A stretch of 64,000 nucleotides of DNA from Streptococcus oralis (GCF_019334565.1 NZ_CP079724.1:455001-519000); one strand, 5' to 3'. Positions 17,549 to 26,558 are shown, counted from the stretch's first letter. A program made the numbers and translations. The notes: generated by a model from the sequence alone, not told the origin.

Positions 17549-17630
17549 AAAAAGCTCCCTTGAGGGGAGCTAAAAAATACCAAGTAGAGGTTTTTTTTAG
17601 CGATGGCATGTCCCAAACATCGTAATATTC
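17549..17630 (-). promoter_or_regulatory. Candidate preQ1 riboswitch plus terminator in queC leader
   Basis: On the minus strand, a 5-bp stem CGATG/CATCG with a 12-base loop is followed by an A-rich tail (CTAAAAAAAACC), a layout like class I preQ1 aptamers. Next, GCTAAAAAA can pair with TTTTTTAGC, or that second strand can join the terminator hairpin AGCTCCC/GGGAGCT plus T tract at 17549-17573. The two pairings exclude each other. The terminator is clear. The aptamer class is inference; key loop bases differ from the consensus I remember. Confidence 0.5.
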
Positions 17631-17637
17631 TACCTAC

Positions 17638-17666
17638 AGTCTAGCATATTTTTTGAAAAATGGCAA
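17638..17666 (-). promoter_or_regulatory. Promoter of queCDEF
   Basis: TTGCCA (17661-17666), 17-bp spacer ending TGC, then TAGACT (17638-17643), an extended -10 promoter. Confidence 0.75.
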
Positions 17667-17713
17667 AGGGCAAGAAAAAAGAGACCAAATAAAGTACTTG
17701 GTCTCTAGTGTGA

Positions 17714-18028
17714 TTAGCTCAATTCAGCAACGATGGCCTTGATTTGTTCTGCAGTGTGAACACCTGCAACCTGTTTCATAACTTGGCCATCTTTCTTGAA
17801 GAGAAGGGTTGGGATAGACATGATTCCAAAAGCACGAGCTGTGTTTGGATTTTCATCAACGTCCATTTTAACGATTTTCAAGACATCTTCTGAAAGTTCT
17901 TCAGACAATTTGTCCAAGATTGGACCTTGCATACGACATGGACCACACCAAGTTGCCCAGAAGTCTACCAAGACCAAACCGTCTTTTGTTTCTTGTTCAA
18001 ATGTTGCATCTGTAATTGCTTTTGCCAT
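17714..18028 (-). CDS. trxA: Thioredoxin
   Basis: 104 residues, single thioredoxin fold, active site WATWCGPCR near residues 26-34 and cis-Pro in SIPTLLF near 74. It reduces disulfides in cytosolic proteins with thioredoxin reductase. SD AAAGGAG. It lies 15 bp downstream of the DUF4649 gene and is probably co-transcribed from the strong promoter at 18298-18326. Confidence 0.95.
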   Translation of the reverse strand: MAKAITDATFEQETKDGLVLVDFWATWCGPCRMQGPILDKLSEELSEDVLKIVKMDVDENPNTARAFGIMSIPTLLFKKDGQVMKQVAGVHTAEQIKAIVAELS

Positions 18029-18043
18029 TGTATTTCTCCTTTT

Positions 18044-18265
18044 TTAGTTATATTGGCTTAAATCTTGTTTCATGAGATAGAAGAAGACATCTCCATAAGT
18101 CCCATGGTAGTCCAAATCATGACCATTGTAGGTTAATTTTTGGACAGTGTAGTAATCTGCGACGCCGATGAGGCAGGCTTGTTGAGAACGTTCAAAGTCT
18201 TGGTATGACTCGAAAGTCATGGTTCTCTCTTGCTTGCTGGCGTCTAGATAGGTAATTTCGATCAT
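18044..18265 (-). CDS. DUF4649 family small protein
   Basis: 73 residues, acidic, recognised as streptococcal DUF4649 (MIEITYLDASKQERTM start, YNGHDLDYHGTYGDVFFYLM later). No known activity. SD AAAGGAG at the ATG. First gene of a two-gene unit with trxA. Confidence 0.75.
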   Translation of the reverse strand: MIEITYLDASKQERTMTFESYQDFERSQQACLIGVADYYTVQKLTYNGHDLDYHGTYGDVFFYLMKQDLSQYN

Positions 18266-18297
18266 ATAAAACTCCTTTGTTGTTCGATCTTGACTTT

Positions 18298-18349
18298 ATT
18301 GTACTCCTTGAAAAGAGGAATGTCAAGAAAAATGATTGCGCACGCAACT
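18298..18349 (-). promoter_or_regulatory. DUF4649-trxA promoter with MarR-type site upstream
   Basis: TTGACA (18321-18326), 17-bp spacer, TACAAT (18298-18303): near-consensus. Just upstream of the -35, 18332-18349 reads ATGATTGCG-CACGCAACT, with the palindrome TTGCG-CA-CGCAA. The same ATGATTGCGCA sequence occurs in the MarR gene's own promoter. Confidence 0.7.
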
Positions 18350-18365
18350 TTTTTAAAAAATCTGA

Positions 18366-18746
18366 TTAAGAAATGAAATCAAGACTCGTTTCCAGACTTT
18401 CTTCGACGGCCTTTTGCAGGTAAGCTAGGGTTGTTTGTCCCTCGTCAGTCAGGCAGATAAAACTAGCCCGTCTATCCTGATCACAACATCGGCGACTAAG
18501 CAAGCCACAGTTTTTCTCTTCTAGTCGGGCCACCATTCGAGAAACAGCGCTGGGACTGAGATGGAGTTTATCGGGTAAATCAATCTGTCGTAAGGATTTT
18601 TCATCAGCTAGATCCAGATAGTAGAGTAGGTAAAACTCTTTTAAGGTCAACCTTTGTTCAGTCTGCTGGGCGATGGTTTCTTCTAACAAGGCTTCCATTT
18701 CCTTTTGACGGCGGTTGTAGTCAAACCACTTTTCCAAATAGGTCAT
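18366..18746 (-). CDS. MarR-family transcriptional regulator
   Basis: 126 residues from MTYLEKWFDYN. ATG 18746 has SD AAAGGAG, better than the TTG at 18767. Winged helix: LRQIDLPDKLHLSPSAVSRMV (helix-turn-helix near 55-75) and the DRRASFICLTDEG wing. A CGLLSRRCCDQDRR segment has paired cysteines that could be redox-sensitive (inference). Its own promoter contains a strong palindrome, and a related site precedes the DUF4649-trxA promoter. It is divergent from the lrgAB-like pair. Confidence 0.85.
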   Translation of the reverse strand: MTYLEKWFDYNRRQKEMEALLEETIAQQTEQRLTLKEFYLLYYLDLADEKSLRQIDLPDKLHLSPSAVSRMVARLEEKNCGLLSRRCCDQDRRASFICLTDEGQTTLAYLQKAVEESLETSLDFIS

Positions 18747-18810
18747 TGCTTTCTCCTTTCTTTTCAAAGTAAAATCACAAAGTCATTACTGACTGTCTCT
18801 CTAACACAAG

Positions 18811-18857
18811 ATGATTGCGCATGCAATGATTATACTACTTTTAACTAATCTTTGCAA
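18811..18857 (-). promoter_or_regulatory. MarR gene promoter and operator
   Basis: Minus strand TTGCAA (18852-18857), 17 bp, TATAAT (18829-18834). The palindrome ATGATTGC-GCAT-GCAATGAT at 18811-18830 overlaps the -10, as expected for autorepression. It also lies about 50 bp ahead of the divergent lrgA-like promoter. Confidence 0.75.
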
Positions 18858-18880
18858 GAGAGAAGAATTGCGATATTTCC

Positions 18881-18908
18881 TTGAAATTTTCTGAAAAAAG
18901 AGTAAACT
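18881..18908 (+). promoter_or_regulatory. Promoter of lrgAB-like genes
   Basis: TTGAAA (18881-18886), 16-bp spacer, TAAACT (18903-18908). Transcription would start at about 18914, which rules out ATG 18912 as the start codon. Confidence 0.6.
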
Positions 18909-18941
18909 GGTATGCAAGAAGTCTATTTCGTGGAGTTTAGG

Positions 18942-19316
18942 ATGAAATTATATGTTCAATTAATGATTCTCTTTGTGATTTCTCTTATCGGAGAGGGAAT
19001 TTCTAGTTTCTTTCATCTGCCCATCCCAGGCAGTATTATCGGTTTGATTATTCTTTTTCTAGCCCTGCAGTTCAAGTGGCTGAGAACCAGACATGTCAAT
19101 ATGGTCGGGAATTTCTTGCTGGCCAACATGACCATTCTCTTTTTGCCGCCAGCAGTGGGTATCATGGAAAAGTTTGATGTTATTGCCCCTTATCTTTTGC
19201 CCATCGTCTTGATTGTCTTTTTTGCGGCTGTCATCAACATTATCCTTATTGCCCTAGTGGTTCAGTTTATCAAGAGACGATTTGAGGGAGATTATGAGAA
19301 AGGAGATGCCAAATGA
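18942..19316 (+). CDS. CidA/LrgA family membrane protein
   Basis: About 124 residues from MKLYVQLMILF, with TGGAG upstream. Four hydrophobic segments; LPIPGSIIGLIILFLAL near residue 27 is the family signature. CidA/LrgA proteins are holin-like and act with CidB/LrgB in autolysis control, and recent work links them to pyruvate uptake or export. The stop overlaps the next start (ATGA). Confidence 0.88.
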   Translation: MKLYVQLMILFVISLIGEGISSFFHLPIPGSIIGLIILFLALQFKWLRTRHVNMVGNFLLANMTILFLPPAVGIMEKFDVIAPYLLPIVLIVFFAAVINIILIALVVQFIKRRFEGDYEKGDAK

Positions 19317-20008
19317 GTGAATTTGTATCCAATCCTCTGTTTGGGATTGCATTATCTATTCTAGCTTATCTAGTGGGGATCTTGATTTACAGACGTTTTC
19401 CCCATCCATTGACAACGCCCCTGCTTTTGTCAGCTATTTTTATCATTATTTTCCTTAAGGCGACGGGTATTTCTTATCAAGATTATTACCAAGGTGGGGT
19501 TTATCTGAACAACTTGATAGTCCCATCGACCGTGGCTTTAGGGATTCCGCTTTATAAGAGCTTTCACTTGATGAAGCACCATGCTCGGAGTATTCTCTTT
19601 GGTAGTCTGCTAGCAGTAGTTGTCAATACTAGCTTTACTGCCATAGTAGCGAAAATATTTGGTATGGACTTTTTCCTAGCCATTTCTCTCTTTCCCAAGT
19701 CAGTAACAACCGCCATGGCAGTGGGAATCACAGAAAAATTGCAAGGTTTGACGACTGTGACCTTGGTCGTCGTAGTGGCCACTGGGATTTTGACCAGTGT
19801 GATCGGACCAACCCTTTTGAAGTGGCTGAAAATTGACGACCCAGTAGCAGTCGGGCTTTCCCTTGGAGGAACAGGCCACGCAGTTGGAACGGGAACAGCC
19901 TTTCGATACGGCTCGGTAGCAGGAGCCATGGGTGGCTTGGCTATTGGTGTCACTGGTATACTCTACGTCTTTGTCAGCCCCATTGTAGCCAGTTTGATAT
20001 TGAGTTAA
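19313..20008 (+). CDS. LrgB/CidB family membrane protein
   Basis: 231 residues, about seven to eight hydrophobic segments, with the LrgB features ATVALGIPLYKS-like (STVALGIPLYKSF near residue 72), FPKSVTTAMAVGI near 124 and GTGHAVGTGTAF near 184. Partner of the preceding LrgA-like protein; ATGA overlap gives coupled translation. Terminator follows at once. Confidence 0.9.
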   Translation: MSEFVSNPLFGIALSILAYLVGILIYRRFPHPLTTPLLLSAIFIIIFLKATGISYQDYYQGGVYLNNLIVPSTVALGIPLYKSFHLMKHHARSILFGSLLAVVVNTSFTAIVAKIFGMDFFLAISLFPKSVTTAMAVGITEKLQGLTTVTLVVVVATGILTSVIGPTLLKWLKIDDPVAVGLSLGGTGHAVGTGTAFRYGSVAGAMGGLAIGVTGILYVFVSPIVASLILS

Positions 20009-20010
20009 AG

Positions 20011-20041
20011 AAAAACCCAGCTTTCTAGCTGGGCATTTTTT
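20011..20041. terminator. Bidirectional terminator
   Basis: CCCAGCT-ttct-AGCTGGG with A and T tracts, between the lrgB-like gene and the convergent ABC permease gene. Confidence 0.8.
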
Positions 20042-20768
20042 ATTGCAAATTAACCTTGTTTTTCAAAATATAGTAGGTTCCGAGATAGTAGATAGCTGAT
20101 AAAAAGAGATCGCGTAAGATTTCTGTACCAGCCATCACGTTAAAGTCATTGTCAACTCTTAAGAAGAAAGTGATATAACCAATAACGATGGAAATGACGA
20201 TATAGGCTAGAATCCCCATAGCTGTTCGATACTCGTTAAAGAGTTGCCCGATAGAGATAGAGAGGTAAATGGATAAAATCCATGCGATCGAACTGATAAA
20301 CAGTGATAGGGCATACAGCCAGCCGTAGCTGAGGTAAGGGGAAATGAAGTTATAGAGGGCAGTGAAGTCTTTTTCTATTGGTGTTAAGAAGAAGATAATC
20401 AATATACTCAAGATAAAGACGATATAGCTTAAGATGGACCAGATAAGACCACCTAAAAGTTTTGCGGTGATGATTTGGTGCTCTGAGACAGGCAAGGTCA
20501 AGGTCAAGTACCCTTGGCGGTCATAAACACTCCCCTTGAATCTTCGGATGATTAAAAAGATTGTTGCAATCCAAAGAGTGACGCTGAGTCCTCCAAAGAC
20601 TAGTACTAAAAAGAAGATGAAATAAGCAGCATTGTTAGGATTGTAACTCTGGCTAAGACTGCTAATAAAAGCTCCAATCAAAACTGAAATTGCAAGTACA
20701 GCACCGTAGAGTGCCAGATACCATTTATTGACATTTTTAAATTCATAACGAACTAGATTCCAAAACAT
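20040..20768 (-). CDS. ABC-2 type transporter permease
   Basis: 242 residues with six hydrophobic segments. The N-terminus MFWNLVRYEFKNVNKWYLAL and the SVYDRQGYLTLTLPVSEHQIITAKL segment near residue 90 are typical of permeases in YtrA-linked exporter cassettes. It would pair with the ATPase encoded 15 bp upstream. Substrate unknown; related cassettes respond to cell-wall antibiotics. Confidence 0.85.
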   Translation of the reverse strand: MFWNLVRYEFKNVNKWYLALYGAVLAISVLIGAFISSLSQSYNPNNAAYFIFFLVLVFGGLSVTLWIATIFLIIRRFKGSVYDRQGYLTLTLPVSEHQIITAKLLGGLIWSILSYIVFILSILIIFFLTPIEKDFTALYNFISPYLSYGWLYALSLFISSIAWILSIYLSISIGQLFNEYRTAMGILAYIVISIVIGYITFFLRVDNDFNVMAGTEILRDLFLSAIYYLGTYYILKNKVNLQ

Positions 20769-20783
20769 AATAATCTCCTTTGC

Positions 20784-21479
20784 TTAGGCTTTAAATTCCT
20801 GGCGGAAGAGCTGGTCAATTGATTCACCTGACTCGTAACGAATATCATCAACATTTCCTTGGCGGACGACTTTCCCGTCTTTGAGGAAGATGATCTCATC
20901 CAAGATTGGCTCAATATCTGAAATCAAGTGGGTTGAAATCAGCACCGTAGAGGTTGGTGAGTAGTTATTGATGATGGTATTGAGGATATAATCACGGGCA
21001 GCTGGATCCACGCCTCCGATTGGTTCGTCCAGAACGTAGAGGCGGGCTTCACGGCTCATAACCAAGATGAGTTGGACCTTTTCCTTGTTCCCTTTTGATA
21101 GTTTCTTGAGGCGACTGTTTTCATCAATACCGAGATCGGTTAAAAGGTGTTGGGCTTTTTCGAGATTGAAATCCTGGTAGAAGGTTTTAAAATAGGTTAG
21201 AGCATCCTTAACCTTCATCTCTTCATTGAGGTAGGTTGTGTCTGGCAGATAGGAAACGATCGCCTTGGTAGCAGGACTTGGATCCTGTCCATTAATGAGG
21301 ACACGTCCTTTATTTGGTTGAAGGAGACCATTGATCAGTTTGATCAAGGTTGTTTTTCCGGATCCGTTTGGTCCAAGGAGCCCGACAATCTTTCCAGCTG
21401 AGATCTCTAGTGAGATATTGTCAAGTACCGCAGTTGCTCCATATGATTTTGTTACATTTTCAAGTGCTAGTAGTGTCAT
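20784..21479 (-). CDS. ABC transporter ATP-binding protein
   Basis: 231 residues with Walker A GPNGSGKTT near 36, Q-loop in the SYLPDTTYLNEE region, signature LSKGNKEKVQ (a variant of LSGGQ common in this subfamily), Walker B LYVLDEPIGGVDP near 153, and switch His in STHLISD. Pairs with the ABC-2 permease downstream and is probably controlled by the GntR regulator upstream. Confidence 0.92.
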   Translation of the reverse strand: MTLLALENVTKSYGATAVLDNISLEISAGKIVGLLGPNGSGKTTLIKLINGLLQPNKGRVLINGQDPSPATKAIVSYLPDTTYLNEEMKVKDALTYFKTFYQDFNLEKAQHLLTDLGIDENSRLKKLSKGNKEKVQLILVMSREARLYVLDEPIGGVDPAARDYILNTIINNYSPTSTVLISTHLISDIEPILDEIIFLKDGKVVRQGNVDDIRYESGESIDQLFRQEFKA

Positions 21480-21483
21480 AGTC

Positions 21484-21852
21484 TTAAACTCCTTTAATAT
21501 AGTCGCTTAATACATTTGGCAGTTCTTCTTTTTTGTAGCCAAATTGAAGCATGCAAGAGACGAATTGTTGCAGTTGCTCCTCAGAAAGTTGTTTGCGGGA
21601 CTGAAGGATGAGGTCCAAATCCTCGGTGACGAATCGACCAGTTGTCCGCTTGCTGTATACAAATCCTTCACGTTCGAGGTCAGACAAGGCGCGCTGAATG
21701 GTATTAGGATTGACCCCAGCCTCGCTCGCCAAATCTCTCACGGTAGGGAGCTGTTGGTTGGGTTCCAGTTCATGGGAAACAATCTGTAATTTGATTTTTT
21801 CCATAATCTGTAAATAAATCGGTTTTGTATTATCAAATGACCAGGACATCAT
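21484..21852 (-). CDS. GntR-family regulator, YtrA subfamily
   Basis: 122 residues: a GntR winged helix (PIYLQIMEKIKLQIV, then VRDLASEAGVNPNTIQRAL near 40-58) and only a short C-terminal dimerisation tail, which defines YtrA members. These repress adjacent ABC exporters. The promoter TTGACA-17-TATTAT contains TATTGT..ACAATA inverted arms, a likely autoregulatory operator. The ABC ATPase gene starts 4 bp downstream. Confidence 0.9.
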   Translation of the reverse strand: MMSWSFDNTKPIYLQIMEKIKLQIVSHELEPNQQLPTVRDLASEAGVNPNTIQRALSDLEREGFVYSKRTTGRFVTEDLDLILQSRKQLSEEQLQQFVSCMLQFGYKKEELPNVLSDYIKGV

Positions 21853-21872
21853 AGTCTCCTTTCTTTGCCTTT

Positions 21873-21915
21873 ATTGTTCTAATCAAATAATACAATAAAA
21901 CAAAAAACTTGTCAA
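21873..21915 (-). promoter_or_regulatory. GntR/ABC operon promoter with inverted repeat
   Basis: Minus strand TTGACA (21910-21915), 17 bp, TATTAT (21887-21892). On the plus strand TATTGT and ACAATA arms (about 21872-21897) flank the -10. Confidence 0.65.
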
Positions 21916-21989
21916 GTAAAAATAAGAATTGTTTTGGGAATTGCTCAAAAAATGGTATAATGAAAAGAAAACGACAAGGAGGGAAATGC

Positions 21990-22463
21990 ATGCGTTGTCC
22001 AAAATGTGGGGCTACCAAGTCTAGTGTTGTTGATAGTCGACAAGCCGAAGAAGGAAATACCATCCGCCGAAGACGTGAGTGCGACGAGTGCCAGCATCGT
22101 TTTACAACCTATGAACGAGTAGAAGAAAGAACGCTGGTTGTCGTCAAAAAAGACGGTACACGTGAGCAGTTTTCGAGAGATAAAATCTTTAATGGGATTA
22201 TTCGCTCAGCCCAGAAACGCCCTGTTTCGAGTGATGAAATCGGCATGGTGGTCAATCGCATCGAGCAAAAACTCCGTAGTCGCAGTGAGAATGAGATCCA
22301 AAGTGAGTATATTGGGTCTTTAGTCATGGAAGAATTGGCAGAGCTTGATGAGATTACCTATGTACGTTTTGCCAGTGTTTACCGTAGCTTTAAGGATGTG
22401 AGTGAGTTGGAGAGCCTTCTTCAGCAGATCACCCAGTCCTCTAAGAAGAAAAAGGAAAAATAG
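21990..22463 (+). CDS. nrdR: Transcriptional repressor NrdR
   Basis: 157 residues from [14 protein letters not shown] 21990 has SD AGGAGGG, so the longer frame from 21909 is not used. Zinc ribbon CPKC..CDEC in the first 35 residues, then an ATP-cone domain ([20 protein letters not shown]). It represses ribonucleotide reductase genes according to dATP/ATP. An extended -10 TGGTATAAT lies just upstream. First gene of nrdR-dnaB-dnaI-nitroreductase. Confidence 0.95.
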   Translation: MRCPKCGATKSSVVDSRQAEEGNTIRRRRECDECQHRFTTYERVEERTLVVVKKDGTREQFSRDKIFNGIIRSAQKRPVSSDEIGMVVNRIEQKLRSRSENEIQSEYIGSLVMEELAELDEITYVRFASVYRSFKDVSELESLLQQITQSSKKKKEK

Positions 22464-23627
22464 ATGAAACCAAATGACCGTTTTTCTTTTCTAAAGAATA
22501 ATCGGGTGTCGCAAGATACCTCTTCTCTGGTGCAGTGCTACCTCCCGATTATCGGTCAGGAGGCACTGAGCCTCTATCTATATGCCATTACCTTTTGGGA
22601 TGGTGGACAAAAGGAACACCTCTTTTCCCATATTCTCAACCACTTAAACTTTGGCATGCCGACCTTGCTCCAATCCTTCAAAGTCTTATCTTCCTTAGAT
22701 TTGTTGACCCTTTATCAGAAGGGGGAAAACTATGAATTACAGCTTCATTCTCCCCTCCCCAGTCAGGATTTTCTAAGTCATTCTGTCTATAGCAGACTGT
22801 TAGAGAAAAAGATAGGGGATGCAGCTGTTTCTGCTATGAAACAGGCACCAAGTGAGGGAGAAGCTCTCTCTGTTTCTTTGAGCCAAGTATTTCCAACCTT
22901 GACTGAAGAAGTGACACCAATCGAGTCAAAAAACAGGGTGAAAAATGATTTTGACTTGGAACATTTCCAGCGCCTGATGGCTCGGGATGGCTTGCGTTTT
23001 GAAAACGAGCAGGCGAATGTTTTGGAATTGTTCGCCATCGCAGATGAAAAAAAATGGACCTGGTTTGAAACCTATCAATTAGCCAAGGCGACAGCAGTAG
23101 CTCAGGTTATTTCAGTCAAACGCATGCGTGAAAAGATAGCACAAAAACCAGCTACTTCTGACTTTAGCCCCAAAGAAATGACCATTATCAGGGAAGCCAA
23201 AAATAAAACTCCCCTAGAATTTTTAGCCGAAATCAAGCAAACACGTAAGGGGAACATCACCCAAAGTGAAAGAGAACTCCTTTACCAGATGGCGACTTTA
23301 GGCTTGTTGGACGAAGTCATTAATATCGTCTTACTTTTAACCTTTAACAAGGTTGATTCGGCCAATGTCAATGAAAAATACGCTATGAAAGTCGCAAACG
23401 ACTATGCCTATCGCAAGATTCGGACAGCAGAGGAAGCTGTGCTTCGGATTAGAGAGCGTCAGCAAAAAGGCCAGGAAGACAAAAAATCAAAAACTAGCTC
23501 GACTAAGACAAATGTTCCTAAGTGGAGTAATCCAGAATACAAGAATCAAACCAGTGAGGAGACTCGTCTGGAACTAGAACGCAAAAAACAAGAAATGTTA
23601 GCCCGATTAGAAGAAGGAGGAGACTAA
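22464..23627 (+). CDS. dnaB: Replication initiation / membrane attachment protein DnaB
   Basis: 387 residues of the Firmicutes DnaB (not the helicase), with an N-terminal winged-helix DnaB domain and a C-terminal DnaD-like domain (TPLEFLAEIKQTRKGNITQ near 253), then a charged tail. It works with DnaD and DnaI to load the replicative helicase. It begins at the base after the nrdR stop and abuts dnaI. Confidence 0.92.
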   Translation: MKPNDRFSFLKNNRVSQDTSSLVQCYLPIIGQEALSLYLYAITFWDGGQKEHLFSHILNHLNFGMPTLLQSFKVLSSLDLLTLYQKGENYELQLHSPLPSQDFLSHSVYSRLLEKKIGDAAVSAMKQAPSEGEALSVSLSQVFPTLTEEVTPIESKNRVKNDFDLEHFQRLMARDGLRFENEQANVLELFAIADEKKWTWFETYQLAKATAVAQVISVKRMREKIAQKPATSDFSPKEMTIIREAKNKTPLEFLAEIKQTRKGNITQSERELLYQMATLGLLDEVINIVLLLTFNKVDSANVNEKYAMKVANDYAYRKIRTAEEAVLRIRERQQKGQEDKKSKTSSTKTNVPKWSNPEYKNQTSEETRLELERKKQEMLARLEEGGD

Positions 23628-24524
23628 ATGGAAAGTGTTGGTGACGTTATCAAACGTCAGACAAGTCGTTTTCAGTATCAGGACCTAGTCCAGCAGATCA
23701 TGAAGGACCCAGATGTAGCGGCTTTTATCCAGAAAGAATCCCTCAGCCCAGAGGAGTTAAATCGAAGCATCTCCAAGTTCAACCAATATATCACAGAACG
23801 GGATAAGTTTCTTCGTGGGGATGCGGACTATATAGCGCGTGGCTACAAGCCCATCTTGGTCATGAATCACGGTTATGCGGATGTGTCTTATGAAGAAACA
23901 CCAGAACTAATCGCGGCAGAAAAAGAGGCTGCAATTAAGAATCGTCTCAAGTTGATTAATCTACCAGCCAGTCTCAAGAAAGCGAAATTAGCTCAGATTG
24001 ACCTGGATGATCTAGGACGTTTACCGATTTTTGAGAGACTCTATTCCTTTGTTGACCTTTACCCAAGCATCCGAAAAGGCCTCTATCTTTACGGAGATTT
24101 TGGTGTTGGTAAGAGTTTCATGATGGCAGCCTTAGCTCACGACCTATCTGAAAAACGTGGGGCCTCAACAACTATTCTCCACTATCCAAGTTTTGTCATT
24201 GATGTGAAAAATGCCATCGGTGAAGGCTCTGTGAAGACCTTGGTGGATGACATCAAGTTAGCAGAAGTTCTGGTCTTGGATGATATTGGTGCAGAGCAGT
24301 CGACTCCTTGGGTGCGTGATGAGATTCTCCAAGTCATTCTTCAGTACCGCATGCAGGAAGATTTGCCAACCTTTTTCACTTCCAACTTCAATTTTGAAGA
24401 TTTGGAAAAACATTTTGCAAAAGGCAAGAACGGAAATGATGAAACTTGGGAATCTAGACGTGTCATGGAGCGTATCCGTTATTTAGCAGAGGAAACAAGA
24501 TTAGAAGGAGAAAATCGTCGATGA
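23628..24524 (+). CDS. dnaI: Primosomal protein DnaI (helicase loader)
   Basis: 298 residues: N-terminal DnaI domain, then an AAA+ domain with Walker A GDFGVGKSF near 162 and Walker B VLVLDDIGAEQ near 216. It loads the replicative helicase on single-stranded DNA. The stop overlaps the next gene's ATG (ATGA). Confidence 0.95.
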   Translation: MESVGDVIKRQTSRFQYQDLVQQIMKDPDVAAFIQKESLSPEELNRSISKFNQYITERDKFLRGDADYIARGYKPILVMNHGYADVSYEETPELIAAEKEAAIKNRLKLINLPASLKKAKLAQIDLDDLGRLPIFERLYSFVDLYPSIRKGLYLYGDFGVGKSFMMAALAHDLSEKRGASTTILHYPSFVIDVKNAIGEGSVKTLVDDIKLAEVLVLDDIGAEQSTPWVRDEILQVILQYRMQEDLPTFFTSNFNFEDLEKHFAKGKNGNDETWESRRVMERIRYLAEETRLEGENRR

Positions 24525-25234
24525 CAGAAACGATTAAATTAATGCAAAGCCACTCATCAGTGCGCAGATTTAAGGAGCAAGAGATTCCTCAAGAGGACTT
24601 GAATGAGATTTTAAAGGCTGCCCAAATGGCTTCAACTTGGAAAAATTTCCAATCTTATTCAGTGATTTTAGTAAGAAGTCAAGAGAAGAAAGATGCTCTG
24701 TATGAACTAGTTCCTCAGGAAGCTATTCGTCAATCAGCAGCATTCTTGCTCTTTGTTGGTGATTTAAACCGTGCAGAAAAAGGAGCTCGTCTCCATACCG
24801 ATACTTTCCAACCTCAAGGTGTGGAAGGTCTCCTCATTACTTCTGTGGATGCTGCTTTGGCTGGACAAAATACCTTGCTTGCGGCAGAAAGCCTAGGCTA
24901 TGGTGGAGTGATTATTGGTTTGGTGCGTTATAAATCTGCTGAGTTAGCAGAATTGTTCAAGCTTCCTGATTATACTTATCCTGTATTTGGTATTGCACTA
25001 GGTGTGCCGAATCAAAAACATGATGTGAAACCAAGATTGCCTCTTGACCAGCTTGTTTTTGAAGAAGAGTATCAAGAAGTCTCAGTTGAAGCAATTGAAG
25101 CTTATGATCGTGTACAAGCAGAGTATGCTGGTGCGCGTGCGACTACAACTTGGAGTCAACGTCTTGCAGAGCAATTCGGTAATCCAGAACCAAGTTCGAC
25201 TAGAGAAAATCTTGAACAGAAGAAGTTATTGTAG
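24521..25234 (+). CDS. NADPH-dependent nitroreductase-family oxidoreductase
   Basis: 237 residues of the NfsA/FRP-type flavin nitroreductase family. N-terminal HSSVRRFKEQEIP near 11-23 and MASTWKNFQSYSVI form the FMN-binding start; ESLGYGGVIIGLVR near 124 and FGIALGVPNQ near 152 are family features. It would reduce nitro compounds, quinones or flavin. 4-base overlap with dnaI. Confidence 0.88.
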   Translation: MTETIKLMQSHSSVRRFKEQEIPQEDLNEILKAAQMASTWKNFQSYSVILVRSQEKKDALYELVPQEAIRQSAAFLLFVGDLNRAEKGARLHTDTFQPQGVEGLLITSVDAALAGQNTLLAAESLGYGGVIIGLVRYKSAELAELFKLPDYTYPVFGIALGVPNQKHDVKPRLPLDQLVFEEEYQEVSVEAIEAYDRVQAEYAGARATTTWSQRLAEQFGNPEPSSTRENLEQKKLL

Positions 25235-25247
25235 AAAGTGAGAAAAC

Positions 25248-26558
25248 ATGGCCTTACCAACTGTTGCCATCGTAGGACGTCCCAATGTTGGGAAATCAAC
25301 CCTGTTTAACCGTATTGCAGGGGAACGCATCTCAATCGTAGAAGATGTCGAAGGAGTAACACGGGACCGTATCTATGCTACTGGTGAATGGCTCAACCGT
25401 TCTTTCAGTATGATTGATACAGGAGGGATTGATGACGTTGATGCTCCCTTTATGGAACAAATCAAGCACCAGGCAGAAATTGCCATGGAAGAGGCTGACG
25501 TGATCGTCTTTGTAGTTTCCGGTAAAGAAGGAATCACGGATGCAGACGAATACGTAGCACGTAAACTATATAAAACCCATAAACCTGTTATCCTTGCCGT
25601 TAACAAGGTTGACAACCCAGAAATGCGAAATGATATTTATGATTTCTACGCTCTTGGTTTGGGTGAACCTCTACCAATCTCGTCTGTACACGGTATCGGG
25701 ACAGGTGATGTACTGGATGCTATCGTAGAAAATCTCCCACATGAAGTCGAAGAAGAAAATCCGGATGTCATTAAATTCAGCTTAATTGGACGTCCAAATG
25801 TCGGAAAATCTAGCTTGATCAATGCTATTTTGGGAGAAGATCGTGTGATTGCTAGTCCCGTAGCTGGTACAACTCGTGACGCTATCGACACGCATTTTAC
25901 AGATGAAGATGGTCAAGAGTTTACCATGATTGATACGGCAGGTATGCGTAAGTCTGGTAAAGTCTATGAAAACACAGAGAAATACTCAGTCATGCGTGCC
26001 ATGCGAGCTATTGACCGTTCAGATGTAGTCTTGATGGTCCTCAATGCCGAAGAAGGTATCCGTGAGTATGATAAGCGTATCGCTGGATTTGCCCACGAAG
26101 CTGGTAAAGGGATGATTATTGTAGTCAATAAGTGGGATACTCTTGAAAAAGATAACCACACCATGAAAAACTGGGAAGAAGATATCCGTGAGCAGTTCCA
26201 ATATCTGCCTTACGCACCGATTATCTTTGTTTCTGCTTTGACCAAGCAACGTCTCCACAAGCTACCTCATATGATCAAACAAATCAGCGAGAGCCAAAAC
26301 ACTCGTATCCCATCAGCAGTCTTGAATGATGTCATTATAGATGCTATTGCTATCAACCCAACACCGACAGACAAAGGGAAACGCCTCAAGATTTTCTACG
26401 CTACCCAAGTGGCAACCAAGCCACCAACCTTTGTCATCTTTGTCAATGAAGAAGAACTTATGCACTTCTCTTACTTGCGTTTCTTAGAAAATCAAATCCG
26501 CAAGGCCTTTGTCTTTGAAGGAACACCGATTCACTTGATCGCGAGAAAACGCAAGTAA
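25248..26558 (+). CDS. der: Ribosome-associated GTPase Der (EngA)
   Basis: 436 residues with two tandem GTPase domains (GRPNVGKST near residue 9, GRPNVGKSS near 182; DTGGI and DTAGM G3 motifs; NKVD and NKWD G4 motifs) and a KH-like C-terminal domain. Essential for 50S subunit assembly. Ends in a terminator. Confidence 0.97.
   Translation: MALPTVAIVGRPNVGKSTLFNRIAGERISIVEDVEGVTRDRIYATGEWLNRSFSMIDTGGIDDVDAPFMEQIKHQAEIAMEEADVIVFVVSGKEGITDADEYVARKLYKTHKPVILAVNKVDNPEMRNDIYDFYALGLGEPLPISSVHGIGTGDVLDAIVENLPHEVEEENPDVIKFSLIGRPNVGKSSLINAILGEDRVIASPVAGTTRDAIDTHFTDEDGQEFTMIDTAGMRKSGKVYENTEKYSVMRAMRAIDRSDVVLMVLNAEEGIREYDKRIAGFAHEAGKGMIIVVNKWDTLEKDNHTMKNWEEDIREQFQYLPYAPIIFVSALTKQRLHKLPHMIKQISESQNTRIPSAVLNDVIIDAIAINPTPTDKGKRLKIFYATQVATKPPTFVIFVNEEELMHFSYLRFLENQIRKAFVFEGTPIHLIARKRK

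Noticed and set aside
17512..17616. N-terminal extension of queC
   Set aside because: It would be encoded by the leader hairpin and aptamer-like region; the SD is at 17511 and QueC normally starts near there.
21909..21989. N-terminal extension of nrdR
   Set aside because: It spans the promoter and SD; NrdR begins at the zinc ribbon MRCPKC.
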